The notes under the pieces: model-generated | What the model was told of the DNA's origin: nothing | The model's database searches: none | What the model saw: the letters and a program-made list of their open reading frames with translations, nothing else | Shown: one piece after another, positions 8,160-16,445 of the stretch | Layout: each line of letters opens with the position of its first letter | Position numbering within the stretch: position 1 is the first letter of the stretch | Source: Thalassospira sp. | GTDB taxonomy: Bacteria > Pseudomonadota > Alphaproteobacteria > Rhodospirillales > Thalassospiraceae | Assembly (NCBI RefSeq): GCF_002709775.1 | Contig: NZ_PAQR01000050.1 | Location: 1 to 36,021, forward strand | Direction of reading: 5' to 3' | Length of the DNA: 36,021 bases | Program-made: the position numbers and the translations under genes

Positions 8160-8974
8160 ACCGTGATATCCCATCAGCCCGCACCAAGGATGTGAAACCG
8201 GCAAAGGCCGGATGGCTAGCACCACGCTGGCTGACACTCTGTGCAATCTGGTCGCTGATCCCGCTGATCGCGATCCTGGCAGGCGGCGATACCGTTCAGG
8301 CGCAGACATTCAACTTTGATCTGGGCGACGGCCCGGGCGTGACATCATCAGGCCGCCTGATCCAGCTGATCGGCCTGATCACGGTTCTGAGCATTGCGCC
8401 CGCCATCCTGATGATGGTGACGTCCTTTACCCGTATCATCGTGGTGCTGAGCTTGCTTCGAACGGCACTCGGTATTCAGCAATCACCGCCAAACCAGGTT
8501 CTGATCAGTCTGGCCATGTTCCTGACCCTGTTCATCATGATGCCGACATTGGAGCGCGTCTGGGACGAGGGCCTGCAGCCGATGATCAATGGCAACATTG
8601 ATGAATTCGAAGGGTTCGAGCGATCCGTCAAACCGGTTCATGACTTCATGATGACCCAGGTGCGCGAACGCGATCTTCAGCTGTTCGTCAATCTGGCAGG
8701 GATCGAGGAAATCACATCCCCTGACGACATCCCGCTGCGCTCCCTGATCCCGGCTTTCATGATCAGCGAATTGCGCCGTGCGTTTGAGATTGGCTTCCTG
8801 CTGTTTATTCCGTTCCTGATCATCGACATGGTGGTTGCCAGTATCCTGATGTCGATGGGTATGATGATGCTGCCGCCGGTTATTATTTCCCTGCCATTCA
8901 AACTGATCTTCTTTGTCATGGTTGATGGCTGGTATCTGATCGCCGGATCACTGGTCGAGAGTTTCGGCGGTTAG
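8156..8974 (+). CDS. fliP: Flagellar export gate protein FliP
   Basis: Pore-forming subunit of the export channel, 272 residues. A signal peptide ends near VQAQTF (about residues 48-50), preceded by an unusually long basic N-terminal stretch. The FliP core is intact: ITVLSIAPAILMMVTSFTRI, VVLSLLRTALGIQQSPPNQVL, LIPAFMISELRRAFEIGFLL and DMVVASILMSMGMMMLPP. The last codons run into the inverted-repeat element starting at 8973, so the TAG stop (8972-8974) is shared with that element; the protein is nevertheless of normal family length. Start at 8156 overlaps the end of fliO. Confidence 0.97.
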   Translation: MNRDIPSARTKDVKPAKAGWLAPRWLTLCAIWSLIPLIAILAGGDTVQAQTFNFDLGDGPGVTSSGRLIQLIGLITVLSIAPAILMMVTSFTRIIVVLSLLRTALGIQQSPPNQVLISLAMFLTLFIMMPTLERVWDEGLQPMINGNIDEFEGFERSVKPVHDFMMTQVRERDLQLFVNLAGIEEITSPDDIPLRSLIPAFMISELRRAFEIGFLLFIPFLIIDMVVASILMSMGMMMLPPVIISLPFKLIFFVMVDGWYLIAGSLVESFGG

Positions 8975-9239
8975 AGCCTATCCCCTCTCGGTTTCTCAGA
9001 TTTTGTTTTTGTTTGGCGTAGCGTTTGGCAAGGCACAGCGCACCGGACGATGCGGCGCATCGTACAAGCGGTGTAACGCAGCGAAACGTCGCCAAACAAA
9101 AACCCGGAGGGCCGGGAGATTTTTCTGTCCAGCCGCGTCAACGATCTTGAATGTAGCACCGCTACGTTCTGCGATCCTTTCCTAACTGGACAGAAAAAGT
9201 TCTCCGGCAAAATCAAGAAACCGAGAGGGGATAGGCTCT
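8973..9239. repeat. Nested inverted-repeat element (MITE-like or structured RNA)
   Basis: Outer arms of 24 perfect bases (8973-8996 and 9216-9239) enclose 219 bases, with pairing continuing through GATTTTG after a small gap. Inside are two further hairpins: arms of 14 perfect bases (9005-9018 with 9090-9103) capped by ACGATGC-GGC-GCATCGT (9047-9063), and arms of 13 perfect bases (9120-9132 with 9186-9198) capped by GAATGTAGC-ACC-GCTACGTTC (9149-9167, one G-T pair). The whole folds as a long stem with two branched arms. It sits between the converging ends of fliP and an oxidoreductase gene. CGGCGG occurs on both sides (8965-8970, 9244-9249), a possible but weak target duplication. No transposase is encoded. 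The short open frames within it follow the repeat and are not convincing genes. Confidence 0.8.
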
Positions 9240-9292
9240 GTGCCGGCGGGCCAAAAACGCCAAATACCAACCAACAACAAAGAAACCTGATC

Positions 9293-10561
9293 TCAGCTTT
9301 CGAGATGATCGCGCAGGCGATAATACCAGATCGCAATCGTCGCATAAGCGCGGTGCAGATCATGCGCATAGAGCGGCTTGATATCGCGGAACCGCAATGG
9401 CAAAGGCGTATCGGGTGTCAGAAGGTTATCGGCAATTGCCTTACCGAGCGAAGTCGACAGCGCCACCCCGCGCCCGTTATAGCCAACAGCCATCGTCATG
9501 TTTTCAACCGGTCGATGGATATGCGGGAAATGGTCATAGGTCATGGCAAGCCGGCCTGACCAATAAAACTCAAGTGGCACCGACTTCACCCACGGATAAT
9601 AGGTGTGGAGTTCTGAGATGATTTCCTTGAACCCGGCACGATCCTTGGGATCCTCAAACGTCCCGCGCCCACCCAGCATCAGTCGCCCGCCCGGACCGAT
9701 ACGGAAATAATTGCCAATACGGCGGGTATCGGAGACCGGCGTTTTGGTCGGCAAGGTCGTCGCCAGTTGCTGTTCGCTGAGCGGCGCTGTCGCCACCTGA
9801 AAGCTGTTTACCGGAATTATGCTTTTGCGAAGCTTGGGGAACAGGTCCCCGGAATAGGCATTTGTCGCCACCACCAGATGATCGCTTTTGATCGTGGCGA
9901 CGCCAGCGCCGATCTCGGCATGCCATTTCCCGGAAATGCTTTTAACCCGCTTTACCGGTGCCGGGGCAAAGACCTGACAGCCTGCCGCCTGTGCGGCACG
10001 GGTCAGCCCGCGGATATATTTCAACGGATGCAACTGCCCTGCCCGATTATCAAGCCAGCCACCAACAAGGCGCTCACTGCCGGTCATTGCCTGAACTTCT
10101 GCGGTATCGAGCATTTTGACATCCGCGCCGCGCGATTGCCATTCGCGCATGCGGGTTTCAAGCCAGCCCAGATGATCACGTTTGACCGATCCCTGTATCC
10201 AGCCACTTGGTGTCGGGTCACAGTCAATGTCGTGTTCCTTGATCAGATTAAAGGTCGTCTCGGCGGTTTTGCCTGCGAACTCGGTCGAGTATTCACCATA
10301 AAGCTTATCGATCTTGTCAGGGTCATGCTTAAGCCCCGGAATGACTTGCCCGCCATTGCGACCTGATGCCCCAAACCCAGGACGTACTGCATCGACCAGA
10401 ATGACCGATGCGCCGCCCTTGGCCAGTTGAAGCGCGCAGGACATGCCGGTAAACCCGCCGCCGATAATCATGACATCGCAAACGTAATCGCCTTCTGGCT
10501 GCGCTGTTTCGGGGGCGTCACTGGCGGTCGCTTCCCACAGCGATGTCAGATCATCTTTCAT
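9293..10561 (-). CDS. FAD-dependent oxidoreductase, D-amino acid/amine oxidase (DAO) family
   Basis: Flavoenzyme of 422 residues, resembling gamma-glutamylputrescine oxidase and glycine/D-amino-acid oxidases that oxidise a C-N bond to an imine with release of peroxide. The dinucleotide-binding motif IIGGGFTGMSCALQLA begins near residue 32, followed by GFGASGRNGGQVIPG, typical of the DAO family. The C-terminal FAD contact is seen in YNGRGVALSTSLGKAIAD, and MTYDHFPHI supports the PuuB-like subgroup. No signal peptide. No transporter or aldehyde dehydrogenase lies beside it, so the substrate stays unknown. It is the only clearly non-flagellar metabolic gene in the window, lying between the repeat element and the Sel1 gene, and looks like an insertion into the flagellar island. 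Confidence 0.9.
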   Translation of the reverse strand: MKDDLTSLWEATASDAPETAQPEGDYVCDVMIIGGGFTGMSCALQLAKGGASVILVDAVRPGFGASGRNGGQVIPGLKHDPDKIDKLYGEYSTEFAGKTAETTFNLIKEHDIDCDPTPSGWIQGSVKRDHLGWLETRMREWQSRGADVKMLDTAEVQAMTGSERLVGGWLDNRAGQLHPLKYIRGLTRAAQAAGCQVFAPAPVKRVKSISGKWHAEIGAGVATIKSDHLVVATNAYSGDLFPKLRKSIIPVNSFQVATAPLSEQQLATTLPTKTPVSDTRRIGNYFRIGPGGRLMLGGRGTFEDPKDRAGFKEIISELHTYYPWVKSVPLEFYWSGRLAMTYDHFPHIHRPVENMTMAVGYNGRGVALSTSLGKAIADNLLTPDTPLPLRFRDIKPLYAHDLHRAYATIAIWYYRLRDHLES

Positions 10562-10727
10562 GTGGACCTCGGTGGCTTGGCCTTACGGCTGGTGGCAGGA
10601 GATGCAGGGTGTTAACAGTGTGATTTCAAAACCTTAACTCAAATTCCAGCTATATCAATACATTCCTTTAAACTGATAAGCAGGACACACGGGAATCAGC
10701 GGCACCCAAAGGCTGGCATGGCAAATA

Positions 10728-10759
10728 AAAAAGCCGTCTGCTACGCAGAACGGCTTTTT
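10728..10759. terminator. Intrinsic terminator after the Sel1 gene
   Basis: AAAAAGCCG (10728-10736) pairs with CGGCTTTTT (10751-10759), extended by TCTGC/GCAGA around a TAC loop with one bulged A. With poly-A on one side and poly-T on the other it can act in both directions; on the minus strand it ends the long fliL-to-Sel1 cluster. The remaining intergenic bases 10562-10727 show no gene. Confidence 0.9.
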
Positions 10760-10803
10760 GGTCTTCCCTAGACTTGGGCATTGGTGCCCAACGGTATCCG
10801 GTC

Positions 10804-12123
10804 CTAGCCTTTTTGGCGGCCGGATTTGAAAACATCCTGTTCAAGCGGCTTGAGGCCAAAGCTGCCCCGACGCGGCGCCGGATTTTCGGCCACGTATTTT
10901 TCGGCCAACTGACGTTCCCGCTCGCTCATGCGGGCATGAATGGCGCCCATTTCGCGCTGTGCCTGACTGCCTTCGGTCGGTGCCGACATTTTCAGCCAGT
11001 AATAAGCCAGAACATTGTCCTGTTCGACGCCGCTGCCAATTGCATAAAGACGCCCAAGGGCGGCCTGACCGTTGGCAGAGCCTTTACCCGCCGCACGCTC
11101 GTACCAAGTTGCGGCACGTACCATATCAACCGGCACGCCAAGGCCATGTTCATACATCACCCCGATCAGGTGATAGCCACCGGGATGGCCAAGCTCGGCC
11201 AGGTCCATGGCAAGATCAAGCGCATTGGCGTAATCGGGTTCGCGATGTGGCACACCGAAAATCTGGATCTGCGTCATCTGGTATTTCGCAGACGCATCTC
11301 CCTGATCAACCGCATGGCTCAGCATTTTCCAGCCACGGTTAAACAGCTTCAGATCCGATGAATGACAGAAATACATCGCAAGGTTTGCCTGCGCATAGGC
11401 ATCGCCTTCGCTTGCGGCAAGTTCAAACCAGCTGATGCTTTCCGCAATATTGCGTTCTGCGCCAAGCCCAACACCAAGTGCGTAGCCAAGGGCTGATGCG
11501 GCCTCGACACTGCCAGCACGGGCGGCGCGCATATTGAATTCGAACGATTTCGACGGATCGCGACGAACGCCACGCCCTTCGAGATAAAGGTATGCCAGAA
11601 CACTGGCAGCTGACGGGTCATTCAACTCGCTTGCACGTTCGAAATAGCCAACGGCCTTTTCGTCGTCCTGCGGCACACCCCAGCCGTTCAGATAGCAAAC
11701 ACCAAGGTTGTAAAGGGCCGCGACCGAGCCGAACTCGATGGCCTCTTCAAACCAGTGGGCGGCAGTTTCGGCATTTTCCTGAACACCAAGCCCCTTGGCA
11801 TAAAGATAGCCAAGGTTATTGGCCGATACCGGGCCGCCAGCGGTGGCTTCTTCGTTAAACCAGTAGGCCGCTTCGCGATACCATTGCTGGCCTTCGCCAA
11901 GATCCTCGGCAACGCCGAGTCCCTTGCTGCGCATATAGCCATAGCAAACAGCGGCAAACGCACGGCTTTGGCGGTGAATCTGGTCAAGGATACGGCGGGT
12001 CGCGGACTCATCACGCGGCATCCCGTCGCCCTGATAATGCTTTTGGGCAAGCGAAAGCTGGGCGAAAATGTCCTTTTCGACATTCGCCTCATCGTAATAG
12101 ACCATTTTAAGTGCACGATCCAT
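10804..12123 (-). CDS. Sel1-repeat (tetratricopeptide-like) protein
   Basis: Cytoplasmic alpha-solenoid of about 439 residues made of at least eight Sel1-like repeats, each about 36 residues with the consensus A..LG.LY..G.GV..D...A..W...AA..G, for example NNLGYLYAKGLGVQENAETA and YNLGVCYLNGWGVPQDDEKA. Such proteins are scaffolds or adaptors. No signal peptide or membrane span is evident. ATG 12123 is preferred over GTG 12126, but neither has a strong ribosome-binding site. It is last in the motB-containing cluster, 96 bases after the large periplasmic protein, and ends at a strong terminator. A flagellar or polar-localisation role is inferred only from position. Confidence 0.85.
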   Translation of the reverse strand: MDRALKMVYYDEANVEKDIFAQLSLAQKHYQGDGMPRDESATRRILDQIHRQSRAFAAVCYGYMRSKGLGVAEDLGEGQQWYREAAYWFNEEATAGGPVSANNLGYLYAKGLGVQENAETAAHWFEEAIEFGSVAALYNLGVCYLNGWGVPQDDEKAVGYFERASELNDPSAASVLAYLYLEGRGVRRDPSKSFEFNMRAARAGSVEAASALGYALGVGLGAERNIAESISWFELAASEGDAYAQANLAMYFCHSSDLKLFNRGWKMLSHAVDQGDASAKYQMTQIQIFGVPHREPDYANALDLAMDLAELGHPGGYHLIGVMYEHGLGVPVDMVRAATWYERAAGKGSANGQAALGRLYAIGSGVEQDNVLAYYWLKMSAPTEGSQAQREMGAIHARMSERERQLAEKYVAENPAPRRGSFGLKPLEQDVFKSGRQKG

Positions 12124-12222
12124 CACAGCACTACACTCATCACCGTTCCAAAAAAGCCAACAGAATCATGGCACTGCCACCCATCACGGGCGAAATGCGT
12201 GCCACGATATATTTATCGAACG

Positions 12223-15200
12223 TTAATTTATAGCACTAAGCTGCGACTTTTCCAACTGGTCTCGATAGGTTGCGAGGAATCCCTTGAACTCCTCGACCTC
12301 ATCGACCCGGTCGGCAAGGGTCCGATAGTCAATCAAGCCCTGTGTCGGCGATGATGTAATCAGGCTGAAAGCCTCGGCATAGGGGCTTTGCGCCATCACC
12401 TCGCCATAGCGGCGTTTAAGCATATTAAGCGTGCGCTCCTGACCGGCCATCGCGAGGTTGACCGCCCAGTTCAGCATAAAGCGCCCACGATCATCCGAGA
12501 TGCCAGCCGGATCAAACGGCTCCTCGCCGACCAGACGCTGGAATGTTTCGGCCGCAGACATATAATCCTGTGTCGCGCGGTAATGATCGATGCGCAGCAA
12601 TTCGGCATTGCGCGAATAATCGCCTTCAAGCGTTGCGACGGCCTCGGCCCCACGATCGGTATCAAGAAGGGCGCGGGCGCGCAGATGACGGCGTTGGGTC
12701 GCCAACTCATCAGAAATCCCGTCAGCTTCCGTTTCATCGATGGTGCGAATGGTTTCTTCGGGCTTGCTATCAAGAAGATAAACCAGCGCGAGGCGCGCCC
12801 CGACACGGGCCTCTTCAACGCCGCTCAGACGGAAGTTGACCTGGTGTTCAAGCAGCTCCTCGGCGCGTTCAAACAGCTCGACATCAACCATCCGGTCTGC
12901 CAGGCGGCGGATAAGCTCATCACCCTTTTCGCCAGCCGGGGTCAGTTCGCGGAACTCGTCATAAAGTGCAACCGCCTTGATCGCCGAGATATTGTTGATC
13001 TCGTCGCCGAGATAGAGGTTCTCAAACGTCTTGTGCATCATGTCGGTTGCTTCGGTCGCCACTGGCATGTTCGGGAAGAAGATCGCGACCTGCCGCAGGG
13101 TATTGAGCCCGTCGCGGAAATCCTTGTTTTCGATCTGCAATTCGCCGATGCGTTTCAGCAGCGCCATCTCGAACGCATCGCCGCGCCAGGCAAAACGCAG
13201 CTTCTGAAGTTGTTCGATGGCATCTTCGACTGTCAGGCGTTCAAGGCGCATCAGAAGTTCTGTACGATCAAAGATCGCGTGCGCGCGTGCCTTGCGGTTA
13301 TCGCCTTCGGCGACCTGATCCCAGGTCGATACGGCCTGTTCAAGTTCGCCCGCCTCTTCTTCAAAGATACCCTTGAGATACTGGATATCCATGATCTTGC
13401 TTTCGGAAAGCCCCGGGGTGACCAGCATCTTTTCGATCATGTCCATGCCCGCTTCGGGGTTGCCGACGATCAAGGCCTGCTCGGTCGCAATCGGCACGAT
13501 CCGCGACAGCAATTCTGGCGGGTAATAATCAAGGATATGAACACTTTCGAGAAGATCACGCGCACCTTCATTCGGCCGTCCACGTGCGGCGAGGGTCACC
13601 GCACGCCACAACTGCATTTCGGGAATTTCGCGCAAGCGATCATCCTCAAGCAAGCGCTCGGCCTCTTGGTAATCACGGTTCAGGAACTTGACGGCGGCCT
13701 TGAGTGCGCGGAACTGCAGGCGCTGGGCAATCAGCGGATCGTCATGTTCCATGGCGGAAATCACAGCATCGGCTTCCGGTCCCAGACCGTTGGCCAGATA
13801 ATACTGCGCAAGATCCAGACGGGCATTGTTGCGGTGTTCATCGCCACTTTCGGCAACCTTACGACGCAAGCCACGGATCACCTTGTTGTAGTTATCAAGA
13901 CCACCACGACGCCAGTCATCAAGTTCGAAAATAAGCCCCTCGCGCCCGTCACCGGTCCGCGACCGCACCCCGGTTGCCGAGGCCAGCAACCGTGCGCCTT
14001 CGGGAGAAATGTTAAGCCCGTCTGCAGCCGTCACAATCACCGCACGGCCATCATCGCGCCCGGCAACCTGAACGCTGTCATTCATCGGTGCGACGACAAC
14101 ACCCTGAACCGACGGCAGAACTTCAAATTCCGGATAACGTAGCGCAACCTCGATACCATAGCCGTTCTGGGTGGTCGTGGTCACGCGCAGCGTATCGCCC
14201 ACTTCCGGGTCATCAATCGGAATAATCGGCCCGACATCATCCAACGGCACAATCAAGCGTGCGCGGGTCTGTTCATCAAGCTCGATCGACGGGCCCAGTT
14301 TTTCAACCGGCTGCATGATGCCCTGCTGCATGGTCACACGCCAATCGCCCGTTTCGCCAAGCGTCGTGTAAAGGCCGATCCCGTCCGGGATGGTCATGCG
14401 CACGATGGTGGCATAGGGGCTTTCGATCTGTTCGATCACGCCGATGATCTGGGCTGCTTCCTGACGCACGGTATCAAGATTGAGGTTGGCGCGCACATCA
14501 AAGGCCATCCACAGGAACCCGGCACGCGACCAGACAGCCGCCCCGCCCGGCTGCCCGAACGGGAAGCCAAGCGAAAGTTCGGTTGCTGTCTGATCAACCG
14601 TGACAACGAGATCACCGATGCTTTCACGCTCAACCGGGGCCTGCCCGTTGGTACGAACGGTGCTTTCGGCATCCTGAGCTGCCTGTGCCAGTGCTTCGGG
14701 CGAGTTGGGATCAACTTCAGCACCCTCTGTCACCGGGCTATCGGCATTGGCCGTCTCTGTAGCGCCATCTGCGGGCGCGTCTTCACCCGAAGCCGTTTGC
14801 GCGGGCGCTGTCGGTGCGGCCGGGGCCGGTGGTGCTGGTGCGGTTGCCCCGCGATCTGGTGTCGGGCTTGTCTGGTTTTGTGCGGTGGTGGTTGCCGGGG
14901 CGCGCTGCACACCCATGATATCGACCACGACCTTGTTACCGGACCGGAAATGGCGCAACTGGCGTGCCGGGGTTGTGTCGATCACCACATCAAGCGGATT
15001 GGTGCCGTCCTGACGGATCCGAACCCCTTCGGGCAAACGCCGCGAGACATCGCCGGCATTGATCCGGGCCGGGGCATCAAAGGCGATGGTTTGTGATCCT
15101 TGCGCACCTTCAAGCACGTAATCCGTGCGGTTTGGCCAATCAAACACCAGACGATAGAAGGTCGGATGACGCCCGACACGCACATCAAGCTCGGCAAGGT

Positions 15201-15717
15201 TTCCTGCACTGTCATCGGCAACCGTTTCGACCGGGGTGGTCGGGGCTGGGGTGATCGCCGGGGTTTGATCATCCTGGGCTGGGCGTGTCGGCGGGGTTGG
15301 GACAGCAGGCGGCTGTGCATCGGGCTTATCAAGGATATCAAGCACGACATTGCTGCCGACATTAAACGCACGCACCTCGAAATCATCGCTCAGGACAAAG
15401 GCGACGGTGCGACCATCCGGGTCAAAAAACGCATCGGAGATATAGCGTGAAACAGGCGTCAGGACGCCGCGCAAAGAGGCGACCAACGGCTGATCGAAGC
15501 GCACAACCAACTGATCGCCGATGATTTCGGCGGTGTAGTCGACCGGCTCGTTCCATTGCAGAACAATTCGTCCATAACCGTTATGTACCCCGGAGCGGAT
15601 AATGACAGGGTCCGCCACCTGGGCTATTGCAGGACGCATTCCGCTGATGGGCAAAAACATTGCCGTGGTGGTCGCAATCACGACCGCCAGCAGGATGCGC
15701 ACGGCAAGTTTCGCCAT
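12223..15717 (-). CDS. Large periplasmic beta-domain/TPR protein of the motor gene cluster
   Basis: Protein of 1164 residues with an N-terminal signal peptide (cleavage plausible after ...RPAIA, about residue 32). Residues about 33-135 and 172-275 look like two related beta-rich domains (RIVLQWNEPVDYTAEIIGDQ and FYRLVFDWPNRTDYVLEGAQ) reminiscent of AMIN domains. They are separated by Pro/Ala/Thr-rich linkers at about 135-170 and 275-345. A third beta region follows to about 610. From about 620 to the end it is helical with TPR-like repeats (NARLDLAQYYLANGLGPEADAV, and VKFLNRDYQEAERLLEDD). It begins two bases after motB with GGAGG nine bases before its ATG. I do not recognise a named family. 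Position beside motB and a MotE-like gene recalls rhizobial MotC, a periplasmic motor protein, but similarity to MotC is not shown. Confidence 0.9.
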   Translation of the reverse strand: MAKLAVRILLAVVIATTTAMFLPISGMRPAIAQVADPVIIRSGVHNGYGRIVLQWNEPVDYTAEIIGDQLVVRFDQPLVASLRGVLTPVSRYISDAFFDPDGRTVAFVLSDDFEVRAFNVGSNVVLDILDKPDAQPPAVPTPPTRPAQDDQTPAITPAPTTPVETVADDSAGNLAELDVRVGRHPTFYRLVFDWPNRTDYVLEGAQGSQTIAFDAPARINAGDVSRRLPEGVRIRQDGTNPLDVVIDTTPARQLRHFRSGNKVVVDIMGVQRAPATTTAQNQTSPTPDRGATAPAPPAPAAPTAPAQTASGEDAPADGATETANADSPVTEGAEVDPNSPEALAQAAQDAESTVRTNGQAPVERESIGDLVVTVDQTATELSLGFPFGQPGGAAVWSRAGFLWMAFDVRANLNLDTVRQEAAQIIGVIEQIESPYATIVRMTIPDGIGLYTTLGETGDWRVTMQQGIMQPVEKLGPSIELDEQTRARLIVPLDDVGPIIPIDDPEVGDTLRVTTTTQNGYGIEVALRYPEFEVLPSVQGVVVAPMNDSVQVAGRDDGRAVIVTAADGLNISPEGARLLASATGVRSRTGDGREGLIFELDDWRRGGLDNYNKVIRGLRRKVAESGDEHRNNARLDLAQYYLANGLGPEADAVISAMEHDDPLIAQRLQFRALKAAVKFLNRDYQEAERLLEDDRLREIPEMQLWRAVTLAARGRPNEGARDLLESVHILDYYPPELLSRIVPIATEQALIVGNPEAGMDMIEKMLVTPGLSESKIMDIQYLKGIFEEEAGELEQAVSTWDQVAEGDNRKARAHAIFDRTELLMRLERLTVEDAIEQLQKLRFAWRGDAFEMALLKRIGELQIENKDFRDGLNTLRQVAIFFPNMPVATEATDMMHKTFENLYLGDEINNISAIKAVALYDEFRELTPAGEKGDELIRRLADRMVDVELFERAEELLEHQVNFRLSGVEEARVGARLALVYLLDSKPEETIRTIDETEADGISDELATQRRHLRARALLDTDRGAEAVATLEGDYSRNAELLRIDHYRATQDYMSAAETFQRLVGEEPFDPAGISDDRGRFMLNWAVNLAMAGQERTLNMLKRRYGEVMAQSPYAEAFSLITSSPTQGLIDYRTLADRVDEVEEFKGFLATYRDQLEKSQLSAIN

Positions 15718-15719
15718 AC

Positions 15720-16445
15720 TTACGTGCCTCCGATCCCGCTTCCCCCATGAGGCTCGATTACAATGTCGACCCGACGCGCCATCGCAAATCGCGCCTCCTC
15801 ATCCAACAATTGAGGAAGCTGGTCGTACCTTGATGCCGCAAATCCGTAAATATTTATGTAATCTGTGTAACCGGATTGCTTTAACTCGTTGGCAACAGCC
15901 CCGGCACGGGCCAGCGAAAGTTCCCAGTTCGATGCATATTGCCCGCGACCACTGAGCGGTCGCGGATCCGTATGGCCCTGCACACCAATACGGTTACCGA
16001 TATTTCGCAACACACCGCCCAGCACAAACAGGGCCTGCTGCGCCTTGGGCGTCATGTCCGAACTGCCCGCAACGAACAAAATATCGCCCGGAAGCGAAAT
16101 CACCAGCTTGTCGGCTTCGCGCGACATGCGCGCATCGCCCAGAACCGGGTTATCATCAATCGCGTCGTCGATCACCGCACTCAGGTAATCAAGGTTCATC
16201 GCCGGTTTGCGATAGACGCGCGGGATATTCATGTTCGCCATCGGCTCGTCGGTATCTTCGACCGGCGATGGCTTGATTGATTGCGACAAAGCGTCAACCA
16301 CCTCGTCCCAGCGATCGATCTTGACCTTGGACATGGCAAACAGCATCACAAAGAATGTCAGCAGCAGCGAAATCAGATCTGCCAGACTGAGCATCCAGGG
16401 CGGTGGCCCCTTATGTTCTTCCTTGCGTGGTGCGTCGTCGCTCAT
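15720..16445 (-). CDS. motB: MotB-like stator protein with OmpA peptidoglycan-binding domain
   Basis: Stator subunit that anchors a MotA ring to peptidoglycan and carries the ion-binding aspartate; 241 residues. The short basic N-terminus leads to PPWMLSLADLISLLLTFFVM, with Asp23 at the place of the essential MotB Asp. A plug/linker follows and then an OmpA-like domain with GHTDPRPLSGRGQYASNWEL (GHTD at 157-160) and LARAGAVANEL. GGAGG lies five bases before the ATG at 16445, which overlaps the stop of the preceding gene (ATGA). No motA is present in the window, so its partner must lie elsewhere. The substrate ion (proton or sodium) cannot be read from sequence alone. Confidence 0.92.
   Translation of the reverse strand: MSDDAPRKEEHKGPPPWMLSLADLISLLLTFFVMLFAMSKVKIDRWDEVVDALSQSIKPSPVEDTDEPMANMNIPRVYRKPAMNLDYLSAVIDDAIDDNPVLGDARMSREADKLVISLPGDILFVAGSSDMTPKAQQALFVLGGVLRNIGNRIGVQGHTDPRPLSGRGQYASNWELSLARAGAVANELKQSGYTDYINIYGFAASRYDQLPQLLDEEARFAMARRVDIVIEPHGGSGIGGT

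Noticed and set aside
9003..9185. 60-codon frame inside the nested repeat element
   Set aside because: Its sequence is dictated by the inverted repeats, it lacks a Shine-Dalgarno site, and the opposite strand has an equally open frame.
12388..14142. Open frame of 584 codons on the plus strand
   Set aside because: It is antisense to the large periplasmic protein, has no ribosome-binding site or family feature, and reflects the GC-skewed codon usage of the opposite strand. The 344-codon plus-strand frame at 582-1616, antisense to the receptor gene, is rejected for the same reason.
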